Both the position numbers and the translations under genes were made by a program. The notes below the pieces were generated by a model. It searched no databases and was not told the origin of the DNA. It was given only the letters and a program-made list of their open reading frames with translations. 64,000 bases of DNA from an uncultured Pelagimonas sp. (GTDB lineage: Bacteria; Pseudomonadota; Alphaproteobacteria; Rhodobacterales; Rhodobacteraceae), in contig CANMIH010000008.1 of the NCBI GenBank assembly GCA_947497905.1, forward strand, positions 62,001 to 126,000. The letters run 5' to 3'. Shown here piece by piece: positions 46,469-54,838 of the stretch (its first letter is position 1; each line of letters begins with the position of its first letter).

Positions 46469-47323
46469 ATGTTGCAACTGTTAATGATTGTTGACGATCC
46501 CGAGATCGCCCTGTTTGCGAGTGAGAATGGGGTCGACCGTTTGTTTGTCGATCTTGAATACATGGGGAAAGATGTTCGCCAGAAAGGTATGAACACTTGG
46601 AAAAGCCAACAAAGCCTAGAAGACGTAAGCAAAATTCGTGTTGCTGCTCTCAAGGCCCATCTACTTGTGCGGATCAACCCACTGCATGACGCGAGCAAAT
46701 CCGAAATAGATGAGGTTGTTGCGCGTGGCGCCGACAGCGTAATGCTTCCGATGTTTCATGACGTTGAGACGGTTGCGCGTATTCACGATTTCGTCGACGG
46801 TCGCGCCGAGCTTGTGCCTCTGGCGGAAACCAAGGCCGGTCTGGACGCAATCCCAGAGATCATCGAGACGGTTCCTTTGGAGCGTCTGCACATTGGTCTG
46901 AACGATCTTCATCTCGATATGAAGTATCGCTTCATGTTTCAGCCGATTGCAGAGGGTATTCTCGAAACCGCCTGTCAGGCAATGCGCGCAAAAGGCGTGG
47001 CCTTTGGCATAGGAGGCGTTGCTCGCGCCAATGAAGGTATAGTTTCCCCGGAATATCTGTTGGGCGAACACGTGCGGCTTGGCTCTGACGCGGCCATTCT
47101 CTCGCGCAGTTTTCATCGCGGGGCGGAAACGCTTGAAGCCTTACAACAAGAGATGGATTTCGCCGCCGAAGTGCAAAAGCTTCGGAAGACCTATGATCGT
47201 TTTTTGCAGGTACCTTCGGCTGATCTCGAGAAGAACCGCATCGCGACCGCTGACCGTATCAATGATGTCGTCACTCTGATTACGAAGCGTGAAGAGACGT
47301 CGCATGACGAGGTAGAAACATGA
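46469..47323 (+). CDS. HpcH/HpaI-type aldolase/lyase-fold protein of unknown role
   Basis: The 284-residue TIM-barrel protein resembles the HpcH/HpaI aldolase and citrate-lyase beta family. DRLFVDLEYMG stands where HpaI has D.EH, so the usual catalytic histidine is replaced by tyrosine. LVRINPLHDAS keeps the substrate arginine, VPLAETKAGLDAIPEI the metal-binding glutamate and IGLNDLHLD the metal-binding aspartate. HpcH enzymes cleave or form C-C bonds using pyruvate enolate. In this locus a pyruvate-linked reaction parallel to NeuB is conceivable, but no function is established. It overlaps neuB by 4 bp. Confidence 0.75.
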   Translation: MLQLLMIVDDPEIALFASENGVDRLFVDLEYMGKDVRQKGMNTWKSQQSLEDVSKIRVAALKAHLLVRINPLHDASKSEIDEVVARGADSVMLPMFHDVETVARIHDFVDGRAELVPLAETKAGLDAIPEIIETVPLERLHIGLNDLHLDMKYRFMFQPIAEGILETACQAMRAKGVAFGIGGVARANEGIVSPEYLLGEHVRLGSDAAILSRSFHRGAETLEALQQEMDFAAEVQKLRKTYDRFLQVPSADLEKNRIATADRINDVVTLITKREETSHDEVET

Positions 47324-48366
47324 CCCATGCTTTCCAACTAGGCGCGAGGCGCATCTCATCCCAAGACCCAACCTATATTATCGCTGAAATCGGCGTGAAC
47401 CATAATGGCAACCCCACGCTTGCACATGAAATGATTGATGCTGCGGCCAAAGCCGGAGCAGACGCCGTCAAATTTCAGACATTTCGCACCGATGAGCTCA
47501 TATTGGCGGGCACCTCAAAAGCGAGTTATCAGCAAGAAACAACGGGCGTCGGTTCACAGGATGAGATGCTCCGCGCACTTGAACTCTCACTGGATGTCTA
47601 TGCAGACCTGAAACAACACTGCGTAGAGGCCGGTGTCGATTTTATGTCTACAGCGTTTGATCATCTCAGCCTAAATGACGTGCGCGATCTGGACCCCGTC
47701 TGCCTCAAATGGCCCTCTGGCGAACTCAACAACACACCTTTGCTGCGACAGGCAGCAACTATGGGATTGCCGATCCTGCTCTCAACCGGAATGGGCAGTA
47801 TCACAGAGATCTCAGCTGCCATCGATACACTGACGGAAGGTGGATGTGACGACATTGTTATCCTTCAGTGCGTGTCCAACTATCCGGCGCGCATCGAAGA
47901 TCAGAACCTGCGCGCGATGCAAAACATGGCTGCGGTTTTTGGCCGCCCCGTTGGCTTTTCAGACCACACGATTGGCCCCTTCGCCGCGATTGCAGCACGC
48001 GCACTTGGGATGAGTGTGTTGGAGAAACATTTTACGCTGGACCGCTCCATGGAGGGGCCAGACCATGCTTCGTCCATCGAACCCAGCGATTTTGAACAGA
48101 TGGTTCATGTATTGCGCCAGATCGAAGCTGGCCTGGGGGATGGCGTGAAACGCCCCTTACAGCAGGAAGAGAACATCCGAAAAGTTGCCAGAAAGAGCCT
48201 CGTCTATGCTCATGATCTTCCGGCGGGACATGTGTTAACCGGTGACGACCTGATCTCAAAACGCCCCGGTGGATTTATACCTCCCAATCAAGTCGACAGT
48301 TTGATTGGTCTGACGCTGAAACAAGACGTCCGCAAAGACCAGATCACGGCGAGAAGCGATGTCTGA
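47320..48366 (+). CDS. neuB: N-acetylneuraminate/legionaminate synthase (NeuB family)
   Basis: The 348-residue enzyme condenses a 2-acetamido hexose (ManNAc type) with phosphoenolpyruvate. TYIIAEIGVNHNGNPTLAHEMIDAAAKAGADAVKFQTF is the diagnostic N-terminus. MSTAFD, KWPSGELNN, LSTGMGS, LQCVSNYPA and FSDHTIG follow, with EKHFTLDRSMEGPDHASSIEP as a catalytic signature. A C-terminal SAF (antifreeze-like) domain (~285-345) contains KSLVYAHDLPAGHVLT. Start overlaps the aldolase-like gene by 4 bp. Confidence 0.94.
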   Translation: MTHAFQLGARRISSQDPTYIIAEIGVNHNGNPTLAHEMIDAAAKAGADAVKFQTFRTDELILAGTSKASYQQETTGVGSQDEMLRALELSLDVYADLKQHCVEAGVDFMSTAFDHLSLNDVRDLDPVCLKWPSGELNNTPLLRQAATMGLPILLSTGMGSITEISAAIDTLTEGGCDDIVILQCVSNYPARIEDQNLRAMQNMAAVFGRPVGFSDHTIGPFAAIAARALGMSVLEKHFTLDRSMEGPDHASSIEPSDFEQMVHVLRQIEAGLGDGVKRPLQQEENIRKVARKSLVYAHDLPAGHVLTGDDLISKRPGGFIPPNQVDSLIGLTLKQDVRKDQITARSDV

Positions 48367-48613
48367 TCGCCGCTCATCAATCTGCCTTTTTGGCGCAGGA
48401 GGATATGGACGGGTCGTCGCCGCGCAAATGCGCGCGGTGGGATTCCAATCGCTTTTGTTCGGCCATGACACTGCCCAACCGGGCGCGGTGATCAATCCGG
48501 GGCTTTCGATAGCGCCCTGTATCACGGTTGGTGCCGGCGCTGTAGTTACAAATAGTATCGCGACAGCAGGGACATACGTTGGTGTACCTGCACGTCTGCA
48601 TCAGGAAAGGTAA
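48359..48613 (+). CDS. Internally shortened NeuD/PglD-like sugar O/N-acyltransferase
   Basis: Only 84 residues, against ~200-215 for NeuD/PglD. The N-terminal nucleotide-binding start CLFGAGGYGRVVAAQMRAVGF is intact. The sequence then jumps to a GHD-like active-site tripeptide and the last left-handed beta-helix turns, PGAVINPGLSIAPCITVGAGAVVTNSI, ending TYVGVPARL. The middle of both domains is absent, in frame. It overlaps neuB by 8 bp and precedes hisH2 by 6 bp, so translation continues normally. It is either a decayed acetyltransferase or a minimal form. Confidence 0.7.
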   Translation: MSDRRSSICLFGAGGYGRVVAAQMRAVGFQSLLFGHDTAQPGAVINPGLSIAPCITVGAGAVVTNSIATAGTYVGVPARLHQER

Positions 48614-48619
48614 AGCGAC

Positions 48620-49261
48620 ATGACCAAGAAATCTGTGGTAATTGACTATGGGATTGGCAACGTCTTTTCTGTGATGCAGGCGCTCAAAAGAAACGACTGC
48701 GAGGCCCGTCTGACAAATGACACCCAAGAGATCCTCAACGCCGATCGGGTAATCTTGCCCGGGGTTGGTGCCTTTGGACGTGCTGCTGAAAAGCTACGGA
48801 CCATGGGGCTTGATGACGTCATCCACAGCTATATCGAACAAGAACGGCCCTTTATGGGGATCTGTGTTGGCATGCAGCTTCTGATGGAGAAAGGGTTGGA
48901 ATTTGGCGAGCATGAAGGGCTTGGCCTCTTCAACGGAACCGTAGAAAAGATCGATGCCAAGGACAGCAGCGGAGCGGCGCTTCCGGTTCCTGTCATTGGT
49001 TGGAACAGCTTAAAGAAACCCTCAGATGCGCGCTGGAACCACACCGCGCTGTCCGGTGTCCCAGATGACGCGGCATTTTACTTTGTACATAGCTATTCCG
49101 CCCGTCCATCCGACGCAGATGACATCTGTGCCACGGCCTCAGTAGGAAATACGGACGTGGTCGCCGCGATTCAAAAGGACAACATCCTTGGTGTCCAGTT
49201 TCATCCTGAGAGATCCGCCGACCATGGCATTGGCATGATTTCCACGTTTCTCAACAGCTGA
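48620..49261 (+). CDS. HisH-like glutaminase (HisH2) of the amidino-sugar pathway
   Basis: The 213-residue class I glutaminase starts VVIDYGIGNVFSVMQALKR. It has LPGVGAFGRAA, the nucleophile elbow FMGICVGMQLL (Cys near residue 81; GICLGMQ in HisH), and the catalytic His/Glu in LGVQFHPERSADHG. It should release ammonia from glutamine for HisF2. Separation from hisF2 by the aldolase-like, neuB and neuD genes still leaves all in one operon. The window shows no other his genes, so this set is not for histidine synthesis. Confidence 0.9.
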   Translation: MTKKSVVIDYGIGNVFSVMQALKRNDCEARLTNDTQEILNADRVILPGVGAFGRAAEKLRTMGLDDVIHSYIEQERPFMGICVGMQLLMEKGLEFGEHEGLGLFNGTVEKIDAKDSSGAALPVPVIGWNSLKKPSDARWNHTALSGVPDDAAFYFVHSYSARPSDADDICATASVGNTDVVAAIQKDNILGVQFHPERSADHGIGMISTFLNS

Positions 49262-49273
49262 CGCGCTAAACGA

Positions 49274-50548
49274 ATGACCAAAGGATTTCCAGACAAAGGG
49301 ACCGTTGACGTGCTCTTGGTCACCTATGGCGGAGGGCATGTCCAAATGGTTCTGCCCGTTGCCCAAGAGTTGGTAAAGCGTGGCAAACGCATCGCCGTTT
49401 TTGCACTGACCACCGCGATTTCCGTGCTCGAAAACAGCGGGCTTCGTTACTTTTCCTATGAAGACCTTCCTCAGGCACAGACCGAACAAGCTCAGTCCGT
49501 TGGGAGCCGTCTTATGGGCAACGTCGATCCAAATGGACCTGTCTCACCCGAGGAAAGCCGCGCCTATCACGGGCTGAATTTCCTGGATCTTGAGCGACAG
49601 TTGGGAAAAGAGGCCGCACAGGCGCGTTATGACGAAATGGGCCGCGCAAGCTTTTTTCCAAAAACTTTGATGAAAGAGGTGCTTTCCGCCTTGCAACCAA
49701 CCGCTGTGGTTGCAACCAATTCGCCGCGTACAGAGCGTGCCGCCATTGAGGCCGCACGAGATCTGAGGATCCCTGCCCTGTGCATGGTCGATATGTTTGC
49801 CCTCCAAGAGATTGCCTGGATCAAACATCCCGACTTTGCTGACACAGTCTGTGTTCTAAATCCTGCGGTGCGTGATATGTTTGTCACCAGTGGGCGCCAT
49901 CCAAAGAACATGGTTGTGACCGGCAATCCGGCGTTTGACCTGCTGCACGCCCCCGAAACTCTTTCAGCTGGTCAGGACTTACGCCGTAAACGGGAGTGGG
50001 GCAGCAACGGTAGATGTGTCGTCTTGTTTGCCAGCACGCCAGAGGCCTCGGTCCATCCCTTTACTGGGGTTGCCGGAGACCCCACATTTCCGCAACGTAT
50101 TGAGACGCAGGTCAGGGCTATTCTGGCGCAACGCACTGATGTTGATCTTGTTCTTCGCCGCCATCCGAGCGAAGAGCAATCTGTCGAGACCAGTGCTTTT
50201 GTCCATCACAGTCCGAGATCGGACGACATCAATGCGCTCTTGCATGCCGTTGATATTGTTGTTGTAACTGTCTCTACAGTCGGGTTGCAGGGGCACCTTG
50301 CGGGTCGGCCAGTCATCACAGTGTCTGGATCAATTTTCGACAGCGACGCGCCCTTCGCAGATTTTGGCATGGCGACCGCTGTGCACAACGAAACTGAGCT
50401 ATCGCATGTCTTGAACAAAACCATCAAAGAAACCAGTTCGCCAGCGCCGTTTCCAGCACGTGCGCGTCAAAGTGCTACCTCCAATGTCACCCATGAAATC
50501 TTGTCACTGCTAGACGGTTTAGCTCCCACGACTGGTGGATCGGATTGA
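49274..50548 (+). CDS. GT-B-fold protein, probable glycosyltransferase
   Basis: The 424-residue protein has an N-terminal Rossmann start VDVLLVTYGGGHVQMVLPVAQELVKRGKRIAVF, as in UDP-glycosyltransferases and epimerases, and a second nucleotide-binding half from ~residue 235 (RCVVLFASTPEAS; RRHPSEEQ; VVVTVSTVGLQGHLAGRPVITVSG). It has no membrane segment. Position at the end of the nonulosonate operon suggests transfer of the CMP-activated sugar, but the family resembles WecB/capsule-type GT-B proteins and no specific donor can be assigned. Last gene of the plus arm. Confidence 0.7.
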   Translation: MTKGFPDKGTVDVLLVTYGGGHVQMVLPVAQELVKRGKRIAVFALTTAISVLENSGLRYFSYEDLPQAQTEQAQSVGSRLMGNVDPNGPVSPEESRAYHGLNFLDLERQLGKEAAQARYDEMGRASFFPKTLMKEVLSALQPTAVVATNSPRTERAAIEAARDLRIPALCMVDMFALQEIAWIKHPDFADTVCVLNPAVRDMFVTSGRHPKNMVVTGNPAFDLLHAPETLSAGQDLRRKREWGSNGRCVVLFASTPEASVHPFTGVAGDPTFPQRIETQVRAILAQRTDVDLVLRRHPSEEQSVETSAFVHHSPRSDDINALLHAVDIVVVTVSTVGLQGHLAGRPVITVSGSIFDSDAPFADFGMATAVHNETELSHVLNKTIKETSSPAPFPARARQSATSNVTHEILSLLDGLAPTTGGSD

Positions 50549-50820
50549 CAATGAAAGACACCGGTACTGACGGCTAGATTATGAAGATGTTGCCATAGCG
50601 CGTGCGGCCTCAATTTCCGCGATCGTGTTGTTGCCTAGCTGCGCATTTAAACGCGACCATGGACTTGAGTTGGCCTGTAAATTTCCGACACTTTGCCAGT
50701 CTGGCCTTGTTTTGAGCTCTGGGAGAGACTTGAGACAGCCGTCCTGATTTCTGGGGCTACATCAATTTGCGACGATTTATGACGCAGCCCCAAACAAACC
50801 AATCAAAGTGTTTGAAACCC

Positions 50821-51537
50821 TCAACTGTGATTGAGCCTCTCTTCCAGATAAGCAGGCAGTTCTTTGATCGACGATAAGACAATGCTGGCGTCTGGCTCCA
50901 AATCATGACGATCCGCAGGCCCGGTCAACACAGCCACACAGGCCCCTGCCCCAGCATTCTGTCCGCAATGCATATCGTGTGTGCTGTCGCCAACAAACAC
51001 AATCTCAGAGGCCGCCAGGCCGTGAAGATTGCAAAACCCATTGATCATCCCGGGTTCCGGTTTACGGCCATAGCCACTGTCGGATCCACAGACAAAATCA
51101 AACAGATCAAATGCGCCAGCTGCAGTAAGCTGGTTGCGGGCACCGGCCTCATAATCGTTGGTCGCAACCCCCAGTTTCAGACCGAGCCCACGCAGCTCCC
51201 CCATCACTTTGTTCAGATCACAAACTGGATGCACAGGAAGGTCCAGAAGCTCCTGCTGTGTCAGCGCCTGAATGTCTTCGAGCGTTTTTCCAGGGGTCAG
51301 CGCCGCCCAAGCGGCGTCGACTTCGGCTGCACTTGCGTTGACGATAAGCGATCCGACCCGAAAGGTTCGTGTTTCAAGATCATAGCCAACCGCCTCTGCG
51401 AGTTGTGCCTTCAGTGTTTCGTCATCTGCGGCCAGATGGATAAGCATGCGATCGCAGAATGTGGCCCAAGTTGCCTGGAAATCGAAGAGGGTTCCATCCT
51501 TATCGAACAACACCGCGCGAAGTTTTGGTGCTGTCAT
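50821..51537 (-). CDS. HAD-superfamily phosphatase (phosphoglycolate phosphatase-like)
   Basis: The 238-residue haloacid-dehalogenase hydrolase has motif I AVLFDKDGTLFDF (nucleophilic Asp near residue 11), motif II GVATNDYE, motif III lysine in GYGRKPEP and motif IV VGDSTHDMHCGQNAG. A helical cap (~18-95) is of C1 type. It removes phosphate from small phosphorylated compounds. It is the last gene of the ABC-transporter operon, overlapping the AP-superfamily gene by 4 bp (ATGA). The substrate may be the product of that enzyme. Confidence 0.88.
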   Translation of the reverse strand: MTAPKLRAVLFDKDGTLFDFQATWATFCDRMLIHLAADDETLKAQLAEAVGYDLETRTFRVGSLIVNASAAEVDAAWAALTPGKTLEDIQALTQQELLDLPVHPVCDLNKVMGELRGLGLKLGVATNDYEAGARNQLTAAGAFDLFDFVCGSDSGYGRKPEPGMINGFCNLHGLAASEIVFVGDSTHDMHCGQNAGAGACVAVLTGPADRHDLEPDASIVLSSIKELPAYLEERLNHS

Positions 51538-52388
51538 TGCATGCCCTTCGACATGTCTCCGAGAAACACATCGCCTTTCATTGTCTCCGGGATCTCCGCG
51601 CCCAAAAGGTTGAGAACGGTTGGAGCCAGCTGTCGCTGATCTAGCAAGGTGTCCTCATCCACACCTTCTGCGGCGCCAAAGTAATACAGGGCGAAATCAC
51701 GCTGGGTTTCTGAGTTGCCGCCGTGGTGGCCGCGCTCATTCTGACCATGATCTGCGGTCACAATCACTTCGTAGCCGTCATGGCGCCAGCGGGTGATGTA
51801 TTGCGCAAGCTTCTCATCGAGATGGAAAATCGCCTGATCCATCTCCTGACATTCATGGCAGAACCGGTGCCCCATACTGTCGAGGGTGCAGGTGTGCAAG
51901 ATGCCGTAATCGATGCCAAATCTCTGGGTCAGCATGGTCAGGGTCGCAAACAAATCCGCATCCGCAGGCGTGGCCTGGTTGATCAGATTGTACCCGGTCA
52001 TGGTGTGAAACCGGCCATGGTTGATGGTCGCGTTGTCCGGCTCGTCATATTCAAGATCCATGACCGGATCAAAAGGCGCACGGTTGAAAAACTCGGACCA
52101 ATAGGAATGCGTCACCGCACCAGTCACGCCGCCGGCCTTGCGGGTTTCACTAAAGATATCAGGCATATCCACGCGGAACACATTGTCATTTCCGGTCACA
52201 CCATGCACCGCCGGGGCTACGCCGGTGTGGATCGAAGCATAGCAGCTTGCCGAGGTCGACGGCAGCACCGCCCGCATCTTCCATTTGCGCGCCTCGCCGG
52301 ATTCAACCCAGCCTTCGAGATTGCCAAACAGCGGCCAATTGCGCCACGGCACCCCATCCAGAACGATCAGGAGTAGTTTGTTTTTCAT
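51534..52388 (-). CDS. Alkaline-phosphatase-superfamily phosphodiesterase/pyrophosphatase
   Basis: The 284-residue protein is of the nucleotide pyrophosphatase/phosphodiesterase type: KLLLIVLDGVPWRNWP (first metal Asp), AVLPSTSASCYASIHTGVAPAVHGVTGN (Thr/Ser nucleophile region), HTCTLDSMGHRF and VIVTADHGQNERGHHGG (metal His/Asp). No signal peptide is present, so it acts in the cytosol. It lies 3 bp after the transporter ATPase gene and overlaps the HAD gene, indicating that the imported compound carries a phosphate ester or diester. The substrate is not known. Confidence 0.85.
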   Translation of the reverse strand: MKNKLLLIVLDGVPWRNWPLFGNLEGWVESGEARKWKMRAVLPSTSASCYASIHTGVAPAVHGVTGNDNVFRVDMPDIFSETRKAGGVTGAVTHSYWSEFFNRAPFDPVMDLEYDEPDNATINHGRFHTMTGYNLINQATPADADLFATLTMLTQRFGIDYGILHTCTLDSMGHRFCHECQEMDQAIFHLDEKLAQYITRWRHDGYEVIVTADHGQNERGHHGGNSETQRDFALYYFGAAEGVDEDTLLDQRQLAPTVLNLLGAEIPETMKGDVFLGDMSKGMQ

Positions 52389-52391
52389 CGC

Positions 52392-54026
52392 TCAGTTTCC
52401 TGCGCTTTCCATTTTCCGATGGGCCAGAACATCCTCTAGCCAACCCAGTTTCATTTCGGGCACTGAGGACAGCAATAAATCAGTATAGTCATCAAATGGA
52501 GGCGCCAGAACCTTGGACTTCGCCCCATATCTCACGACCTCACCTTGATACATAACGGCAATGGAATCCGAGATGGCTTTTACCGTTGCAAGGTCATGTG
52601 TGATGAACAAGAAACTCACGCCTTCGATTTTCTGAAGGTTCAGCAGCAATTTGAGAATGCCGTCTGCCACCAGAGGATCAAGGGCGCTGGTGACTTCGTC
52701 ACAGATGATCAGCTTTGGCTTAGCCGCAAGTGCACGTGCAATGCACACCCGTTGTTTTTGCCCACCGGACAACTCGGCCGGATAACGATCCCGAAATTCC
52801 GGGCCAAGCTCGATTTCTTCCAACAGCTCGTTCACGCGCTTATCGCGTGCAGCACCTTTCAAGCCGAAGTAAAACTCAAGCGGGCGCCCGATGATCCCCG
52901 CCACAGTTTGGCGCGGGTTCATGGCCACATCTGCCATCTGATAGATCATCTGCAACTCGCGGAGATCTTCCTTGCTCCGTTCCGCCAGTTCCGCAGAAAG
53001 TGGACGTCCGTCAAAGATCACCTTTCCGGTGTGCGGCGGCAGCAATCCGGTGATAACTCGAGCCAAAGTCGATTTACCTGAACCGGATTCCCCAACCACA
53101 GCCAGGGTCTGGCCAGCGTGAAGTTCGACATCAATGTTTTTCACGACGTCAGCCGACAAACCGGGATACCGGGCACAGATGTTTTCGATCTTCAGAACCG
53201 GAGCATCCGTCGGCGCCTTTTCCTCATGTTCAATAGACCGGACTGAAACAAGAGCCCGCGTATAGTCTTCTTTCGGACGATTGATGATCTGACCAGTCTC
53301 GCCATGTTCGACCGTGTTGCCGTGCTGCAGGACCATAATCTCATCAGAGACCTGCGCCACAACAGCCAGATCATGGGTGATGTACAGAGCGGCCACTCCC
53401 GTGTCATGGATTGCATCTTTGATAGCTGCAAGCACATCAATCTGCGTGGTCACATCAAGCGCCGTGGTGGGTTCATCGAAGATCACCAGATCTGGCTGCG
53501 GACAGAGCGCCATGGCGGTCATGATCCGCTGAAGCTGTCCTCCGGACACCTGGTGGGGATAGCGGCTGCCGATGTTCTGTGGATCAGGAAGCCCCAGCTT
53601 TTCAAACAGGGTGACGGCCCGCGCCTCGGCCTCTGACCTGCTGCAAAGTTTATGGCGTACGCAGGTTTCCACGACCTGATCCATCAACCGTTTTGACGGG
53701 TTAAACGAGGCCGCCGCCGATTGCGAGACATAAGTGACCTCATGGCCTCGTAGTTTGCGAAGATCCCCTAGCGAGCCTTTGAGGATGTCTCGTCCGTTGA
53801 TTGACACCTCGCCGCCGGTGATCTCGACACCACCCCGGCCATAGGCCAATGCGGAAAGACCAATGGTCGATTTTCCGGCCCCGGATTCACCAATCAACCC
53901 GAGCACACGACCCTTGGCGAGGTCAAAGCTGACACCATGAACGATTTCGATATCAAATGGTTTGCCCTGAGGTGGCACCACATGGGCGCCAATTTTCAGG
54001 TTACGAACTTTCAGAAGATCCGTCAT
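52392..54026 (-). CDS. Fused double ATPase of a family-5 ABC importer (DppD-DppF type)
   Basis: The 544-residue protein contains two complete ABC ATPase halves. Half 1 has Walker A GESGAGKST (~residue 43) and signature VSGGQLQRI. Half 2 has Walker A GESGSGKST (~residue 318), signature LSGGQKQRV and ICDEVTSALDPLVADG. The inter-domain regions carry the oligopeptide/nickel-type C-terminal segments. It powers uptake through the two permeases encoded upstream, with one base shared between stop and start (TGATG). Single-chain fusions of this kind are common. Confidence 0.93.
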   Translation of the reverse strand: MTDLLKVRNLKIGAHVVPPQGKPFDIEIVHGVSFDLAKGRVLGLIGESGAGKSTIGLSALAYGRGGVEITGGEVSINGRDILKGSLGDLRKLRGHEVTYVSQSAAASFNPSKRLMDQVVETCVRHKLCSRSEAEARAVTLFEKLGLPDPQNIGSRYPHQVSGGQLQRIMTAMALCPQPDLVIFDEPTTALDVTTQIDVLAAIKDAIHDTGVAALYITHDLAVVAQVSDEIMVLQHGNTVEHGETGQIINRPKEDYTRALVSVRSIEHEEKAPTDAPVLKIENICARYPGLSADVVKNIDVELHAGQTLAVVGESGSGKSTLARVITGLLPPHTGKVIFDGRPLSAELAERSKEDLRELQMIYQMADVAMNPRQTVAGIIGRPLEFYFGLKGAARDKRVNELLEEIELGPEFRDRYPAELSGGQKQRVCIARALAAKPKLIICDEVTSALDPLVADGILKLLLNLQKIEGVSFLFITHDLATVKAISDSIAVMYQGEVVRYGAKSKVLAPPFDDYTDLLLSSVPEMKLGWLEDVLAHRKMESAGN

Positions 54027-54838
54027 CAGCGGCCCCCTTTCAGACTTGTGGTGCGTGATAGCACCCAGTCCGCCACAAGATTGACTGAAATCGCTAGTGA
54101 CGCGATGGCGAAAGCTGGCACCAGCGCCGCGGGAATACCGTATACGATGCCTTCTTTGTTTTCTTTCACGATACCCCCCCAGTCCGCAGCCGGAGGCTGG
54201 ATGCCGAGGCCAAGGAAAGACAGGGTCGACACAAACAGAACCATAAAGATAAAGCGCAGGCCCAGTTCGGCCACCAAAGGCGACAGGGTGTTCGGAAGAA
54301 TTTCGCGGAAGACAATCCAGCGTGTTCCCTCGCCGCGCAGCCTTGCCGCTTCAACGTAATCCATCACGTTCACGTCCTGTGCGACAGCGCGCGCCAATCG
54401 ATATACGCGGGTGGTGTCAAGAAGCCCCATGACAAGGATCAAGACTGGTAGTGTGACCGGCACCACCGAGAGAACAACAAGCGAAAAGATGAGGGTTGGG
54501 ATCGACATGATGAGGTCGATAAACCGCGACAGGAGCATATCAACCCAGCCCCCCACAACAACAGCCGTAAGCGCCAATGTGGATCCGAGAGTAAAGGACA
54601 AGATCGTGGCGGCCGAGGCCACAAAGATCGTTGTGCGGCCCCCATGGATCATCCGGCTCAACAGATCGCGGCCAATTCCATCTGTTCCAAGCCAATGCTC
54701 TGACGACATGGGTTCCCAAACGTCGCCAACAATCGCACCCAACTCATAGGGCGCAATCAAAGGTGCGAACAAGGCAGCCAGAAAATAGGCTGAGGTGAAG
54801 ACAAGCCCGATGAGGGCGCTGGTCGGAATGCGGCTCAT
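54026..54838 (-). CDS. ABC importer permease, DppC type
   Basis: The 270-residue inner-membrane protein has six predicted membrane segments. N-terminal LGTDGIGRDLLSRMIHGGRTTIFVA is typical of DppC/OppC, and the EAA loop with VEAARLRGEGTRWIVFREILPNTLSPL couples to the ATPase. It pairs with the DppB-type permease, whose stop overlaps this start by 4 bp (ATGA). Confidence 0.93.
   Translation of the reverse strand: MSRIPTSALIGLVFTSAYFLAALFAPLIAPYELGAIVGDVWEPMSSEHWLGTDGIGRDLLSRMIHGGRTTIFVASAATILSFTLGSTLALTAVVVGGWVDMLLSRFIDLIMSIPTLIFSLVVLSVVPVTLPVLILVMGLLDTTRVYRLARAVAQDVNVMDYVEAARLRGEGTRWIVFREILPNTLSPLVAELGLRFIFMVLFVSTLSFLGLGIQPPAADWGGIVKENKEGIVYGIPAALVPAFAIASLAISVNLVADWVLSRTTSLKGGR

Noticed and set aside
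48620-49261. Histidine biosynthesis assignment for the hisH- and hisF-like genes
   Set aside because: No other his genes are present; the HisF copy has changed catalytic residues, and both sit with a PseA/WbpG-type amidotransferase.
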